35,182 nt of DNA from Alphaproteobacteria bacterium (GTDB lineage Bacteria; Pseudomonadota; Alphaproteobacteria; Micavibrionales; Micavibrionaceae): NCBI GenBank assembly GCA_002690045.1, contig NZDE01000017.1, forward strand, positions 1 to 35,182, in the 5' to 3' direction. Shown piece after piece: positions 9,069-16,694 of this stretch (the first letter of the stretch is position 1; each line of letters opens with the position of its first letter). A program made the position numbers and the translations under genes. The notes beneath the pieces were generated by a model, which saw only the letters and a list, made by a program, of their open reading frames with translations, was not told the DNA's origin and did not search any database.

Positions 9069-9865
9069 TGTGGATTGATTCCCATTGTCACCTTAATCAT
9101 AAAAACCTAGCCAAGGCTGGTACGCTTGACGAAATCGTTCAGAACGCACATGAAGCAGGCGTTGATAAAATGCTAACCATTTGCTGCGAAATTCACCGCG
9201 AATATGAACAGCTTAAAGAAATTGCTGAAAAATATGACATTTGGGCAACAGTTGGTACGCACCCCCACGATGCCGCCCATGTTGAAGAAATGGAATATAC
9301 AGCGGATGACATTGTCCGTTTTGCTAAGCACCCACGCATTGTTGGCATTGGCGAAACTGGCCTAGATTATTATTACGATACTTCCCCGCGTGAGGAACAG
9401 CTTGAAAACTTCCGTAAACATATCCGCGCGGCGATAGAGGCGGAACTCCCCCTTATAATTCACACCCGTGACGCCGACGAAGACACCATCCGCTTGTTAA
9501 AAGAAGAGGGGCAAGGCGACAAACGTATGCGCGGTGTATTCCACTGCTTCAGCGGCGGGATGGATTTAGCCGAGAAGGGGCTTGATTTAGGGTTTTATAT
9601 ATCTTTTTCTGGTATAGTAACATTTGATAAAGCGAGTGAATTACGTGATGTTGCGCGCGCTACACCAGTTGATAAAATACTTGTTGAAACGGATTCGCCG
9701 TATTTAGCGCCAGTACCAATGCGTGGCAAAACAAATGAACCACGCAATGTAATACATACTGGTGAAATGGTCGCCCGTCTAAAACAAATGTCTGTTGCTG
9801 ATTTCGCGAAACAAACATCTGATAATTTCTATGACCTGTTTTCAAAAGCCAAAGAAGTGGTTTAA
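9068..9865 (+). CDS. TatD-family metal-dependent hydrolase
   Basis: This 265-residue TIM-barrel hydrolase has the TatD metal-site motifs: HCH (6-8), GETGLDYYYD with E96, HTRDAD (H132), FHCFSGG (H159) and the ETDSPYLAP segment near 206-214. Family members are 3'-5' exonucleases or DNases of the YcfH/TatD group. The physiological role here is not decidable. It overlaps metG by one base, the usual metG-tatD arrangement, and the MBL-fold gene follows after 22 bases. Confidence 0.93.
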   Translation: MWIDSHCHLNHKNLAKAGTLDEIVQNAHEAGVDKMLTICCEIHREYEQLKEIAEKYDIWATVGTHPHDAAHVEEMEYTADDIVRFAKHPRIVGIGETGLDYYYDTSPREEQLENFRKHIRAAIEAELPLIIHTRDADEDTIRLLKEEGQGDKRMRGVFHCFSGGMDLAEKGLDLGFYISFSGIVTFDKASELRDVARATPVDKILVETDSPYLAPVPMRGKTNEPRNVIHTGEMVARLKQMSVADFAKQTSDNFYDLFSKAKEVV

Positions 9866-9887
9866 AAATTTAGCGGAGTATTTTAAC

Positions 9888-10700
9888 GTGAACGCTGATC
9901 CCAAAGGGCAAACAGCTGAATTTATCATTCTCGGTTCTGGCGGTTCAACCGGCGTACCGGCAATTGGTAATATTTGGGGTAAATGTGACCCTAATAATCC
10001 CAAAAACCTACGTTCACGTACATCTGCGCTTATCAAATATAATGATATGAATTTCATTATAGATACAGGACCAGACTTTAAACACCAAGCCAACGCACAT
10101 AACCTAACCAATATTAATGGCGTTATTTACACACATGACCATGGTGACCACACCAACGGTATTGATGAGTTGCGCGTTTATAAAAACCGCCAAGGGCATA
10201 ACATTCCCGTATACGGCACAGACGAAACGCTAGGTTCAATTGAATCGCGTCACGGGCATATGTTTGAATCACGAAGTGAGTTTTATTCCAAGGTCGTGGA
10301 TAAGAATATTCTCACTGCCAAGGATATGAAACAAAAATTTGAGATTGCCTCTGGCTTATATATCACGCCATTTGAAATGCAACACGGTCATATCATGTCC
10401 ACAGGTTACCGTATTGGTGATTTAGCGTATTGCGTTGATATGTCATATATTCCAGATGAATCAATTGAGGCGTTAAAAGGTATCAAAACACTTATTCTCG
10501 ATTCAGCAGGATACCAATTCCCAGAATCCCGTCAGCATGCAAATTTGGAGTATATCAAAGAGCTCCAAGACCGAATTCAACCAGAACAAACCGTTCTAAC
10601 AGTTTTATCCGTTATCATGGATTATGAAGACGTCAAAGCTCACGCACCACAAGGCGCTATCCCTGCATATGATGGATTTAAAACCATAATCACATTATAA
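9888..10700 (+). CDS. MBL-fold hydrolase (PhnP-like), altered metal site
   Basis: A metallo-beta-lactamase-fold protein of the PhnP-like group found next to TatD in many Alphaproteobacteria. I place the start at GTG 9888, seven bases after GCGGAG, giving 270 residues. A longer frame reaching back to 9795 would overlap tatD. The metal-site motif THDHGDH (82-88), QHGH (165-168), the Asp of CVDMS (184) and C-terminal PAYDGF are kept. The usual late motif LTHM(H/S)xDxDY reads LTVLS...MDY here (237-245), so a normally conserved metal-ligand His is Val239. The PHPTH-type segment is also altered (ESRQH). It may have reduced or changed activity. The substrate is unknown; relatives act on cyclic phosphates. 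Confidence 0.85.
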   Translation: MNADPKGQTAEFIILGSGGSTGVPAIGNIWGKCDPNNPKNLRSRTSALIKYNDMNFIIDTGPDFKHQANAHNLTNINGVIYTHDHGDHTNGIDELRVYKNRQGHNIPVYGTDETLGSIESRHGHMFESRSEFYSKVVDKNILTAKDMKQKFEIASGLYITPFEMQHGHIMSTGYRIGDLAYCVDMSYIPDESIEALKGIKTLILDSAGYQFPESRQHANLEYIKELQDRIQPEQTVLTVLSVIMDYEDVKAHAPQGAIPAYDGFKTIITL

Positions 10701-10772
10701 AATTAACCTTTTCTTCAGTACTTATACCATAACATAATCTTTAGGGTAGAGTTATATATTGAGGGACAGAAG

Positions 10773-11762
10773 GTGGACTACACAAAGATCACTTCTGATG
10801 AAAGAAATCTAGCAGAAGCACAACGCGCGGCCTATATAGAATTGCGTGATATCGCACGCAATCAAAGCGAGAACTATGAATCTGAACTTAACTGGGAAGT
10901 TATCAAAGGTAAGGAATATCTGGTTCGTATTTTAAACGGTCATAAGAAGATTCTTGGAACGCGCGCACCACATATCGAAGACTTTTATAATGATTATACA
11001 GAGAAAAGAACGTCTTTAATTCAACGCATAACGCATTTAAAAGCTATTATCCATGATTGTAAGTGCAAGATATTAAAGACAACAATTGCCCGCGTTCCAC
11101 AAAGCGCGGCTCAAGTGTTACGTAAACTTGATAAGGAAGGGGCGTTAGGTACAAAATATACAGTTAGCGGCCTACAATGCATTTACGCCTATGAATCACA
11201 GGCAAATATCCGTTTTAAACAAACATTAAAAGACCGTGATATATATAATATCAGCAAAACAGCCGCTCAAGGGCTTGTCCTTATCGCTGATTACGGTGCA
11301 CAGCACAAACTATTTAAATATCTAAGAGAAATTGACCCTACATATAAAATGTTTGGTGATAAGGGCCGTTTTCGCATGATAAACAAAGATAAATTTTATA
11401 TTGATCTTATCTGCAATAACAGTAACGAACAATCTGCATGGATGATGAAGGTTCCGCGCATAGAAACCATATCATTTTGTGATAGCGGACTTCCGGTGCC
11501 ATTTACTTGTTTAGCGCCACATGTTTTTGCTGTATACAAATATTGGCAAGCGCAGAACCATAAAAACAATCACCAACAAACAAAAGCATCCATTGATAGC
11601 AAACAGGCATATGCGATAACCGAAATGGTTAGTAAAGAACTTGGACGCTGTATAACAGAGGAAGATTACTCATCTGTACCTGAATGCATTAGTGAGTTTA
11701 AAGAACAACTCGCCGCAGAAGCACATAAGAATTTCTCGGGCGCAGCTTCATACCAAATTTGA
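10773..11762 (+). CDS. GSU2403-type nucleotidyltransferase-fold protein, degenerate
   Basis: This 329-residue cytosolic protein resembles the GSU2403-like nucleotidyltransferase-fold family. The N-terminal part has a Q..AY..L pattern and GKEYLVRILNG (46-56). Then come ARVPQSAAQVLRKLD (106-120), VSGLQCIYAYES (131-142) and a later LREIDPTYK and FYIDLI (208-213). Where relatives have VGTNALYAYE and a catalytic D-I-D, this protein has G133-L-Q and D156-I-Y158. The second Asp of the pair is lost while D211 is kept. It starts with GTG after GAGGGACAGAAG. The family's function is not established, and I infer an inactive or repurposed fold. It appears monocistronic and is followed by a weak hairpin. 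Confidence 0.7.
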   Translation: MDYTKITSDERNLAEAQRAAYIELRDIARNQSENYESELNWEVIKGKEYLVRILNGHKKILGTRAPHIEDFYNDYTEKRTSLIQRITHLKAIIHDCKCKILKTTIARVPQSAAQVLRKLDKEGALGTKYTVSGLQCIYAYESQANIRFKQTLKDRDIYNISKTAAQGLVLIADYGAQHKLFKYLREIDPTYKMFGDKGRFRMINKDKFYIDLICNNSNEQSAWMMKVPRIETISFCDSGLPVPFTCLAPHVFAVYKYWQAQNHKNNHQQTKASIDSKQAYAITEMVSKELGRCITEEDYSSVPECISEFKEQLAAEAHKNFSGAASYQI

Positions 11763-11797
11763 TTATATATCCTTAGATATCTTTTATTTATGTTGAA

Positions 11798-11814
11798 GGC
11801 ATCATACAGATGCC
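11798..11814 (+). terminator. Weak intrinsic terminator after the NTase-fold gene
   Basis: GGCATC-ATACA-GATGCC forms a six-base-pair stem with a five-base loop, followed by CTCTTTATA rather than a clean U-run. It lies 36 bases after the stop codon. The short stem and poor tract make it only a tentative terminator. Confidence 0.4.
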
Positions 11815-11854
11815 CTCTTTATAATATACACCTTATTTTACATAACATAGATTA

Positions 11855-12118
11855 TCAAACATTTATTTGATGCTGGATAAGCCCCATTATGAAGATAAAC
11901 AAATTTACTGAATGAGCCGCTAGTTCAAATATTGTTGATAGTGCTTTCCTTGACATTTCTTCCTCCAGGCTACCAATTTGCATACAACTTGCTTCACAAC
12001 GAAGAAAATCATGTCGAGAGAGATATGGTAAACAATGTAATTCAGTACTGTGCATGTTGTATGAACAGATTCCCCGAAACAATATCGCATGCGTTAAAAT
12101 ATTATCGAGCTCACCCAT
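11855..12118 (-). CDS. Small uncharacterised ORF, doubtful
   Basis: An 87-residue frame on the minus strand downstream of the pseudogene, in a different register. It is rich in Cys and His and has a hydrophobic C-terminus (about 70-87). There is no Shine-Dalgarno ahead of the ATG and I recognise no family. It could be a further remnant of a decayed operon behind murI or a chance frame. I list it because it is the only sizeable open frame in this otherwise gene-poor stretch; confidence is low. Confidence 0.2.
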   Translation of the reverse strand: MGELDNILTHAILFRGICSYNMHSTELHCLPYLSRHDFLRCEASCMQIGSLEEEMSRKALSTIFELAAHSVNLFIFIMGLIQHQINV

Positions 12119-12153
12119 TTTAAGGTGTAAATTCTACTCTGAAATTTAAATTA

Positions 12154-12579
12154 TTATTTTGGACTAAAAATGAGCTGGATATTTTTTAACTTCTCATAGT
12201 CAGGGCCTGGACCTGTAACTTCAATTATACAGTCAACGTTAACATTGTAGCCGGCTTCTTCTATAGGCTTTGCGTATGACTTGAACGCTCGCGTTCTTTC
12301 TACTTTTTCAGCTGTTTCTGGGCAACTAACTTATCCATCACCTACGCCAACCATTCGAGATGTACAAAACTCTTTATAACTTTTATACAGAGCAGGATTA
12401 CTATCCTCAGATAATAACTTTATTCAGTGAATGGCGAAGTTATCATCATTTTCTTCTATTTCTTCAACATATTCCAAAAAATGAGTGTAATCTTTTGCTG
12501 CTTGCATAAAAGCATCTGCAATAGTTTTTCGGCGAAGCTGCGCTAAACTTACACTTAGTTCCGCATTTTATTCAACCAT
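12154..12579 (-). pseudogene. Pseudogene downstream of murI, three nonsense codons
   Basis: Read on the minus strand from ATG at 12579, one frame runs 142 codons to a TAA at 12156-12154. Internal stops occur at codon 4 (TAA, 12570-12568), codon 52 (TGA, 12426-12424) and codon 83 (TAA, 12333-12331). No frameshift is needed. The sequence between stops looks like real protein: an amphipathic helical N-terminal half with LRRKTIADAFMQAAKDYTHF and a run of acidic residues, then EAGYNVNVDCIIEV and PDYEKLKNIQLIF. Each stop is one C-to-T type change from CAA or TGG. The start overlaps the murI stop by eight bases (ATGGTTGA), the same geometry as tmk/holB and pgpA/cinA. I recognise no family. TGA is a normal stop elsewhere in the window, so recoding is unlikely. 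Confidence 0.6.
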
Positions 12580-13384
12580 AAATGTTACAGAGGTTAATTG
12601 CGGGCCTTTCCAGCGTAATATCAATTACGTTGTATGCTGACCGAATAAATGCTTGACTGTTATCAGTCACAAATATTTCAAACGCCCCTTCACAGCTTAA
12701 GAGATTTTCCAATTCAATATGACGCTGCAAATATTGGTGAAGTTTCTGTGGGATTATATCGTCCTGACTAACAACATTAACATTTGGCAATAATGCCTTA
12801 GCCTGATCTTTTAATAAGCAGTAATGCGTACACCCCAAAATAAGGGTGTCGATATCATATGCTTCTAATTTTGATAAATAATTATCCAGCGCCTTGGTAA
12901 GAAACTCACCACCTTCATATTCTAATAAAGGAACCAAAAGTGGTGCAGATTGGTGATACAGTTCTATTTGCGGATCAAGCTTACCTAGTTCTTCTTCATA
13001 AATACGAGACTCACACATTGCTTCAGTCGCTATAAGACCAATACGCCGCGCATTAATATCTAACGTATGCTCCAATGTAGGGACAATCACCCCCAAAACA
13101 CGGCGGTCAGGATAATTCTCTGCAAGCCAGCCTTGCTGTAACTTACGTAAAGCGAGCGCACTAGCCGTGTTACAAGCTATAATCACCAATTTACAATCGT
13201 GCTGCGTAAATAGATACTCCACAGCCTTTTCCGTAAGTCGGTAAATTGTATCGCGTGAACGTTTACCGTAAGGCACGTGTAGGGTGTCTCCCAAATACAC
13301 ATAGTCATATTTAGGAAGCGCTTTACGTACAGCTTGCGCAATATGAAGGCCACCAAGCCCAGAATCAAAGAAACCAATCTTCAT
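12572..13384 (-). CDS. murI: Glutamate racemase
   Basis: Converts L-glutamate to D-glutamate for peptidoglycan. From ATG 13384 the protein is 270 residues and opens MKIGFFDSGLGG, matching the family start. A 14-residue upstream extension of the frame is not typical. The two catalytic cysteines are present, C71 in ACNTA and C185 in LGCTHY, with the catalytic Asp at D7. The Shine-Dalgarno is weak. It diverges from nadD, leaving about 105 bases for both promoters, and its 3' end overlaps the pseudogene start by eight bases. In many relatives nadD follows obgE-proBA; here murI occupies that flank. Confidence 0.95.
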   Translation of the reverse strand: MKIGFFDSGLGGLHIAQAVRKALPKYDYVYLGDTLHVPYGKRSRDTIYRLTEKAVEYLFTQHDCKLVIIACNTASALALRKLQQGWLAENYPDRRVLGVIVPTLEHTLDINARRIGLIATEAMCESRIYEEELGKLDPQIELYHQSAPLLVPLLEYEGGEFLTKALDNYLSKLEAYDIDTLILGCTHYCLLKDQAKALLPNVNVVSQDDIIPQKLHQYLQRHIELENLLSCEGAFEIFVTDNSQAFIRSAYNVIDITLERPAINLCNIYG

Positions 13385-13489
13385 AGATATGTTGATAATA
13401 CTGCGGACGCCAACTGTAAAGAGCATTTGACATTACAGGCCCTTAATGCCATAGAAATAAACCGTTATTTGTTAAACGCGTTATAAAAT

Positions 13490-14143
13490 ATGCATATTAA
13501 AAAATCACAACTATTTACAGCCCCTAAATGTTTTGATTCCGAACGCTGGAAAAATATGCGTATAGGCATACTTGGTGGATCATTCAATCCGCCGCATGAA
13601 GGGCATGTTTATGTTAGTGAAGTCGCACTAAAACGCCTTAAACTTGACGCTGTTTGGTGGATTATCACCCCACAAAACCCATTCAAGACACATATAAACA
13701 CCGCTAGTTTTGAAGAGCGCATGGATATGTGTCACACCCTTGTACATGATAGCCGCATAGTAATTTCAGATCTTGAGCAGCGTTATGGCTTATACCGCAC
13801 CATAGACAGCGTTAAGTTCGTCAAGCAGCATTACCCGCATACAAAATTTGTGTGGTTGACTGGCATGGATCTTGTCGCAGAAATTCCGAAATGGCGCAAT
13901 TGGACCAAGCTACTTGATGAAATAGCCTTTGCGCACATAATACGGCCGCCGACACCAGCTTTGGTGCGTAACTCCCCTATTCGGCAGCTACGCACCCAAA
14001 CGCATATTTACAACCCAAGCACGCATAATAGCTCGCATATAGATTTAGCGCCGCGAAAAACCTACTGGATACTAGATGCACGTGGGCACAAGGCTTCATC
14101 AACCGAGATTCGTGCAAAGCTTAAGCGATATAAGAAATCATAA
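13490..14143 (+). CDS. nadD: Nicotinate-nucleotide adenylyltransferase
   Basis: Transfers AMP to nicotinate mononucleotide to make deamido-NAD. The nucleotidyltransferase signature GGSFNPPHEGH lies at about 29-39 and the second motif SSTEIRAKL near the C-terminus. I keep the ATG at 13490 (217 residues) because a leader with a W just before MRIG is common in alphaproteobacterial NadD. The internal ATG at 13556 is a possible alternative, and neither has a strong ribosome-binding site. It diverges from murI and precedes rsfS and rlmH, the conserved order. Confidence 0.93.
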   Translation: MHIKKSQLFTAPKCFDSERWKNMRIGILGGSFNPPHEGHVYVSEVALKRLKLDAVWWIITPQNPFKTHINTASFEERMDMCHTLVHDSRIVISDLEQRYGLYRTIDSVKFVKQHYPHTKFVWLTGMDLVAEIPKWRNWTKLLDEIAFAHIIRPPTPALVRNSPIRQLRTQTHIYNPSTHNSSHIDLAPRKTYWILDARGHKASSTEIRAKLKRYKKS

Positions 14144-14438
14144 CACTAAATATCCTATCCACAGCATATTGCATAGCAGCGCAGATTTATTTGCTGAAAA
14201 TCTTAAAATGGAGTAAAATGGTGATATGAATGTGGCATTAAACACGGTCATGATTATGAAGATTGGAGGTCTATGCGGGGCATAAATCAAAACATCTTTA
14301 CCACCTATTTCCCGACATCGACATTGCCGGTAAGGTTAATTCGGACTTGCATTTTACAGTGCGCAAGTGCGAATTTTTTATATTATGACCTAAGTTTTAA
14401 TGCTAAATGTCAATTTTTAAAATAGGAGAACGTGAAAC
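14144..14438. other. Intergenic region with tiny ORF and candidate sRNA
   Basis: This 295-base gap between nadD and rsfS holds no conventional gene. A 19-codon frame (ATG 14226 to TAA 14285) has GGAGT about eleven bases upstream. Hairpins TATGC-GGG-GCATA (14272-14284) and TTACC...GGTAA follow, then a clear intrinsic terminator. Together they could be a small RNA, a leader peptide with attenuator, or only the nadD 3' untranslated region. I see no recognised Rfam-type motif. Confidence 0.3.
14338..14379 (+). terminator. Rho-independent terminator upstream of rsfS
   Basis: AATTCGgACTTGC (14338-14350) pairs with GCAAGTgCGAATT (14363-14375), a 13-bp stem with one G.G mismatch and a 12-base loop, followed by a T-run through 14379. 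It is the strongest terminator I see in the window. It lies 195 bases after nadD and 60 bases before rsfS, so it separates the two transcripts, or it may attenuate transcription into rsfS. Confidence 0.75.
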
Positions 14439-14822
14439 TTGACACATTACACAAGCGATTTTACGCTTACACCTGAAGAAACAAAGCAACTTGTTGTTCA
14501 GACCCTAGATTCAGATAAAGCCGAGGATATCGAGGTTATTAATCTGTCATCACAATCATCAATAGCGGATTATATGATTGTAGCAAGCGGACGTTCCACA
14601 CGTCAGGTTGTTGCATTAGCTGAAAAGCTGAAAATCCGCCTTGGCCTTGAAGGTATTAAAGACATCACAATCGAAGGTGCCGGTCAGGGTGATTGGGTTA
14701 TTCTAGACGCCGGTGACATAATTGTTCACCTCTTCCGTCCGGAAGTTCGTGAATATTATGGCATTGAGAAAATGTGGAGCTTGACACAGCCTATTGAATT
14801 CCATGACGGCTTGAACGCCTGA
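14439..14822 (+). CDS. rsfS: Ribosomal silencing factor RsfS
   Basis: RsfS (Iojap family) binds ribosomal protein uL14 and blocks subunit joining during starvation. It is 127 residues with the family segments SSIADYMIVASGRSTRQV (about 41-58), EGAGQGDWVILDAGDIIVH and FRPEVREYYGIEKMW. The start is TTG at 14439 with AGGAG ten bases upstream. A GTG seven bases earlier is out of frame. It is followed by rlmH, its usual partner. Confidence 0.95.
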   Translation: MTHYTSDFTLTPEETKQLVVQTLDSDKAEDIEVINLSSQSSIADYMIVASGRSTRQVVALAEKLKIRLGLEGIKDITIEGAGQGDWVILDAGDIIVHLFRPEVREYYGIEKMWSLTQPIEFHDGLNA

Positions 14823-14935
14823 ATAATTCAAAAAGAAGCTGTGTAAACATTACATTTAACAGCCCTGCGTCTGTGGGCTTGTGCGCGTAATAATGCTAAA
14901 ACTACGCTAAATTAAATTTAAGCGGAGTTTACAAA

Positions 14936-15394
14936 ATGCGTATCGAAGTTATTTCATGTGGTCGTTTGAAAAAAGGCCCAATGAAAGACCTTATTGACGA
15001 ATATCAAAGCCGCATCCGTTGGTCACTCACTATTCATGAAATTGAATCCCGCTATCGTGAGCCTGATAATCAACAGGCTGATGAAGAACGAAAAATCCTA
15101 GACAAACTTGATAGCCACGCTTTTATTGTTGTTCTTGATGAACGTGGTAACGGCCTAAAATCACTCGACTTCGCCAAAACAATCGAAAACTTACAAAACA
15201 CTGGTGAAAACCATATTCAGTTTATTATTGGTGGCGCAGAAGGCTTAACCGCCCCCGTACGTGACAAAGCAAACCTTCTCCTAAGTTTTGGACAGCAAAC
15301 ATGGCCGCATATGTTAGCACGGGTCCTGTTATTAGAACAAATATACCGTGCGCAACAAATCATCGCCGGCCACCCATATCATCGTGAAGGGTAA
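14936..15394 (+). CDS. rlmH: 23S rRNA pseudouridine-1915 N3-methyltransferase
   Basis: SPOUT-class methyltransferase acting on 23S rRNA pseudouridine 1915. It is 152 residues and nearly canonical: FIIGGAEGL forms the SAM-binding knot, and the C-terminal QTWPHMLARVLLLEQIYRA and GHPYHREG are diagnostic. GCGGAG precedes the ATG. The EnvC-like gene begins one base after the rlmH stop. Confidence 0.97.
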   Translation: MRIEVISCGRLKKGPMKDLIDEYQSRIRWSLTIHEIESRYREPDNQQADEERKILDKLDSHAFIVVLDERGNGLKSLDFAKTIENLQNTGENHIQFIIGGAEGLTAPVRDKANLLLSFGQQTWPHMLARVLLLEQIYRAQQIIAGHPYHREG

Positions 15395-15395
15395 A

Positions 15396-16640
15396 ATGCT
15401 GCGCAAAAACACCTTATCATTAATCGTACTGGCACTTACAACGCTAACCCACAATGCCCATGCTGATCAGCTGGACAGCGCCGCACAGCAACAACGTTTA
15501 GAAAAAATACAAAGTGAGATGAAGTCTGTCTCGCAAGACCAAAAGATTTTAACGATTAAGAAAAGTGCTTTAGAACGCAGCATTACAGATGTAAATGATG
15601 AACTCCGCGCACTTTCACAAAAAATACAAGATGCTGAACAAGAACGTAGCGCACTAACCCTACGCATAAACGAACTTAGTCAACAAGAAGAACATTTAAA
15701 CGAAGACCTCCTGCTCCGCCGTAAGGAAGTTGATAAGCTTATTATGGCGCTTATTCGCTTAAAGAAAGTACCACCCGAAATAATGGTTCTACAGCCCAAC
15801 AGCATGCTTAGCGCAGCACAAGGCACAATGGTTTTATCAGGCGTTTTACCAGATGTTGAACAAAAGCTACAAAGCTTAGCCGATGATTTAACCAAACTTG
15901 ATAAGCTTCGTGAGGAGATAGAAAATAAAAAGTCAGAGACGCAGATCCTTTTAAGCGAATTATCACGTGATCAAGCAAAGCTTGAGGATCTCGTCGATAA
16001 AAAGAAAACTGATTTATACAATACGAACAAAGACCTACAGCGCCGTCAAGTAACCCTACGCAAGTTAAGCCGTGAGGCAGAGACCGTAGAAGAACTGATG
16101 CAAAAAATTACAGCATTAGCCGCGATTCCAAAACCTGTATACGCACCGCGCAGAGGAGCTGAGCCGCCCAAAGTTACAAAAGCGCCTAAAACAGAAAAAC
16201 GTAGTAAAACTACTAAAAATATAATGCCTACAGTTGCGAACGCTGCGCATCCCCTGCCCCCTGGAATGCCTGTTGTAGGTCACGTGGATGTCAACTATGG
16301 TGAAATTGATGACCTAGGGGCAAAAAGCCAAGGTTGGACAATATCCACACAGAAAAACGCGATTGTCACTTCACCTTTTTCAGGAACGGTGAAGTACACT
16401 GGCGCATTTAAAAGATACGGTCAGATTTTGCTCATCCAGCATGACGCAGATTACTTTACACTTATTGGTGGCGTTTCAGAAATTTATGTATTACCTGAAA
16501 CCCAAATTACAAAAGGCACCCCCCTTGCGCGTATGGGACAATCAGGTGACGCACAAGGTTTAACGCATCTATACTACGAAGTTCGGTATAAAGGTAAACC
16601 AGTCGACCCTAAGAGGTTGTTATCCTATAAAAACCTGTAG
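15396..16640 (+). CDS. EnvC-like murein hydrolase activator
   Basis: Periplasmic amidase activator of the EnvC type. I start at ATG 15396 (414 residues), preceded by GAAGGG, which gives a clean signal peptide (1-23, cleavage after AHA). Residues from about 27 to 240 are heptad-rich coiled coil. After a basic linker comes a LytM/M23-like domain (about 305-410). That domain lacks the zinc ligands of active M23 peptidases: the final HxH position reads LYYEVR. This is the pattern of EnvC/NlpD regulators that switch on amidases rather than cut peptides. It sits just before ctpA, the normal alphaproteobacterial order. Confidence 0.88.
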   Translation: MLRKNTLSLIVLALTTLTHNAHADQLDSAAQQQRLEKIQSEMKSVSQDQKILTIKKSALERSITDVNDELRALSQKIQDAEQERSALTLRINELSQQEEHLNEDLLLRRKEVDKLIMALIRLKKVPPEIMVLQPNSMLSAAQGTMVLSGVLPDVEQKLQSLADDLTKLDKLREEIENKKSETQILLSELSRDQAKLEDLVDKKKTDLYNTNKDLQRRQVTLRKLSREAETVEELMQKITALAAIPKPVYAPRRGAEPPKVTKAPKTEKRSKTTKNIMPTVANAAHPLPPGMPVVGHVDVNYGEIDDLGAKSQGWTISTQKNAIVTSPFSGTVKYTGAFKRYGQILLIQHDADYFTLIGGVSEIYVLPETQITKGTPLARMGQSGDAQGLTHLYYEVRYKGKPVDPKRLLSYKNL

Positions 16641-16694
16641 TAAGATGAGTTACATTCACGAGTTAAGAATATAAAATATTAATAGGTCAAGCCA

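Noticed and set aside
11932-12123. A 63-codon plus-strand frame in the gene-poor stretch
   Set aside because: It lacks a ribosome-binding site, recognisable domain or neighbouring operon, and it overlaps another equally weak minus-strand frame. A chance frame is more likely.
12154-12579. Genetic-code reassignment or selenocysteine as the reason for the in-frame stops
   Set aside because: TAA and TGA both end ordinary genes in the window (for example dacA and murI by TGA, many by TAA). No recoding element was seen, so nonsense decay is simpler.
14861-14879. AGCCC...GGGCT hairpin between rsfS and rlmH as a terminator
   Set aside because: The stem is only five base pairs and is followed by TGTGCGCG rather than a U-run.
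16308-16640. Missing zinc ligands in the EnvC-like LytM domain as decay
   Set aside because: Loss of these ligands is the defining state of EnvC/NlpD-type amidase activators.
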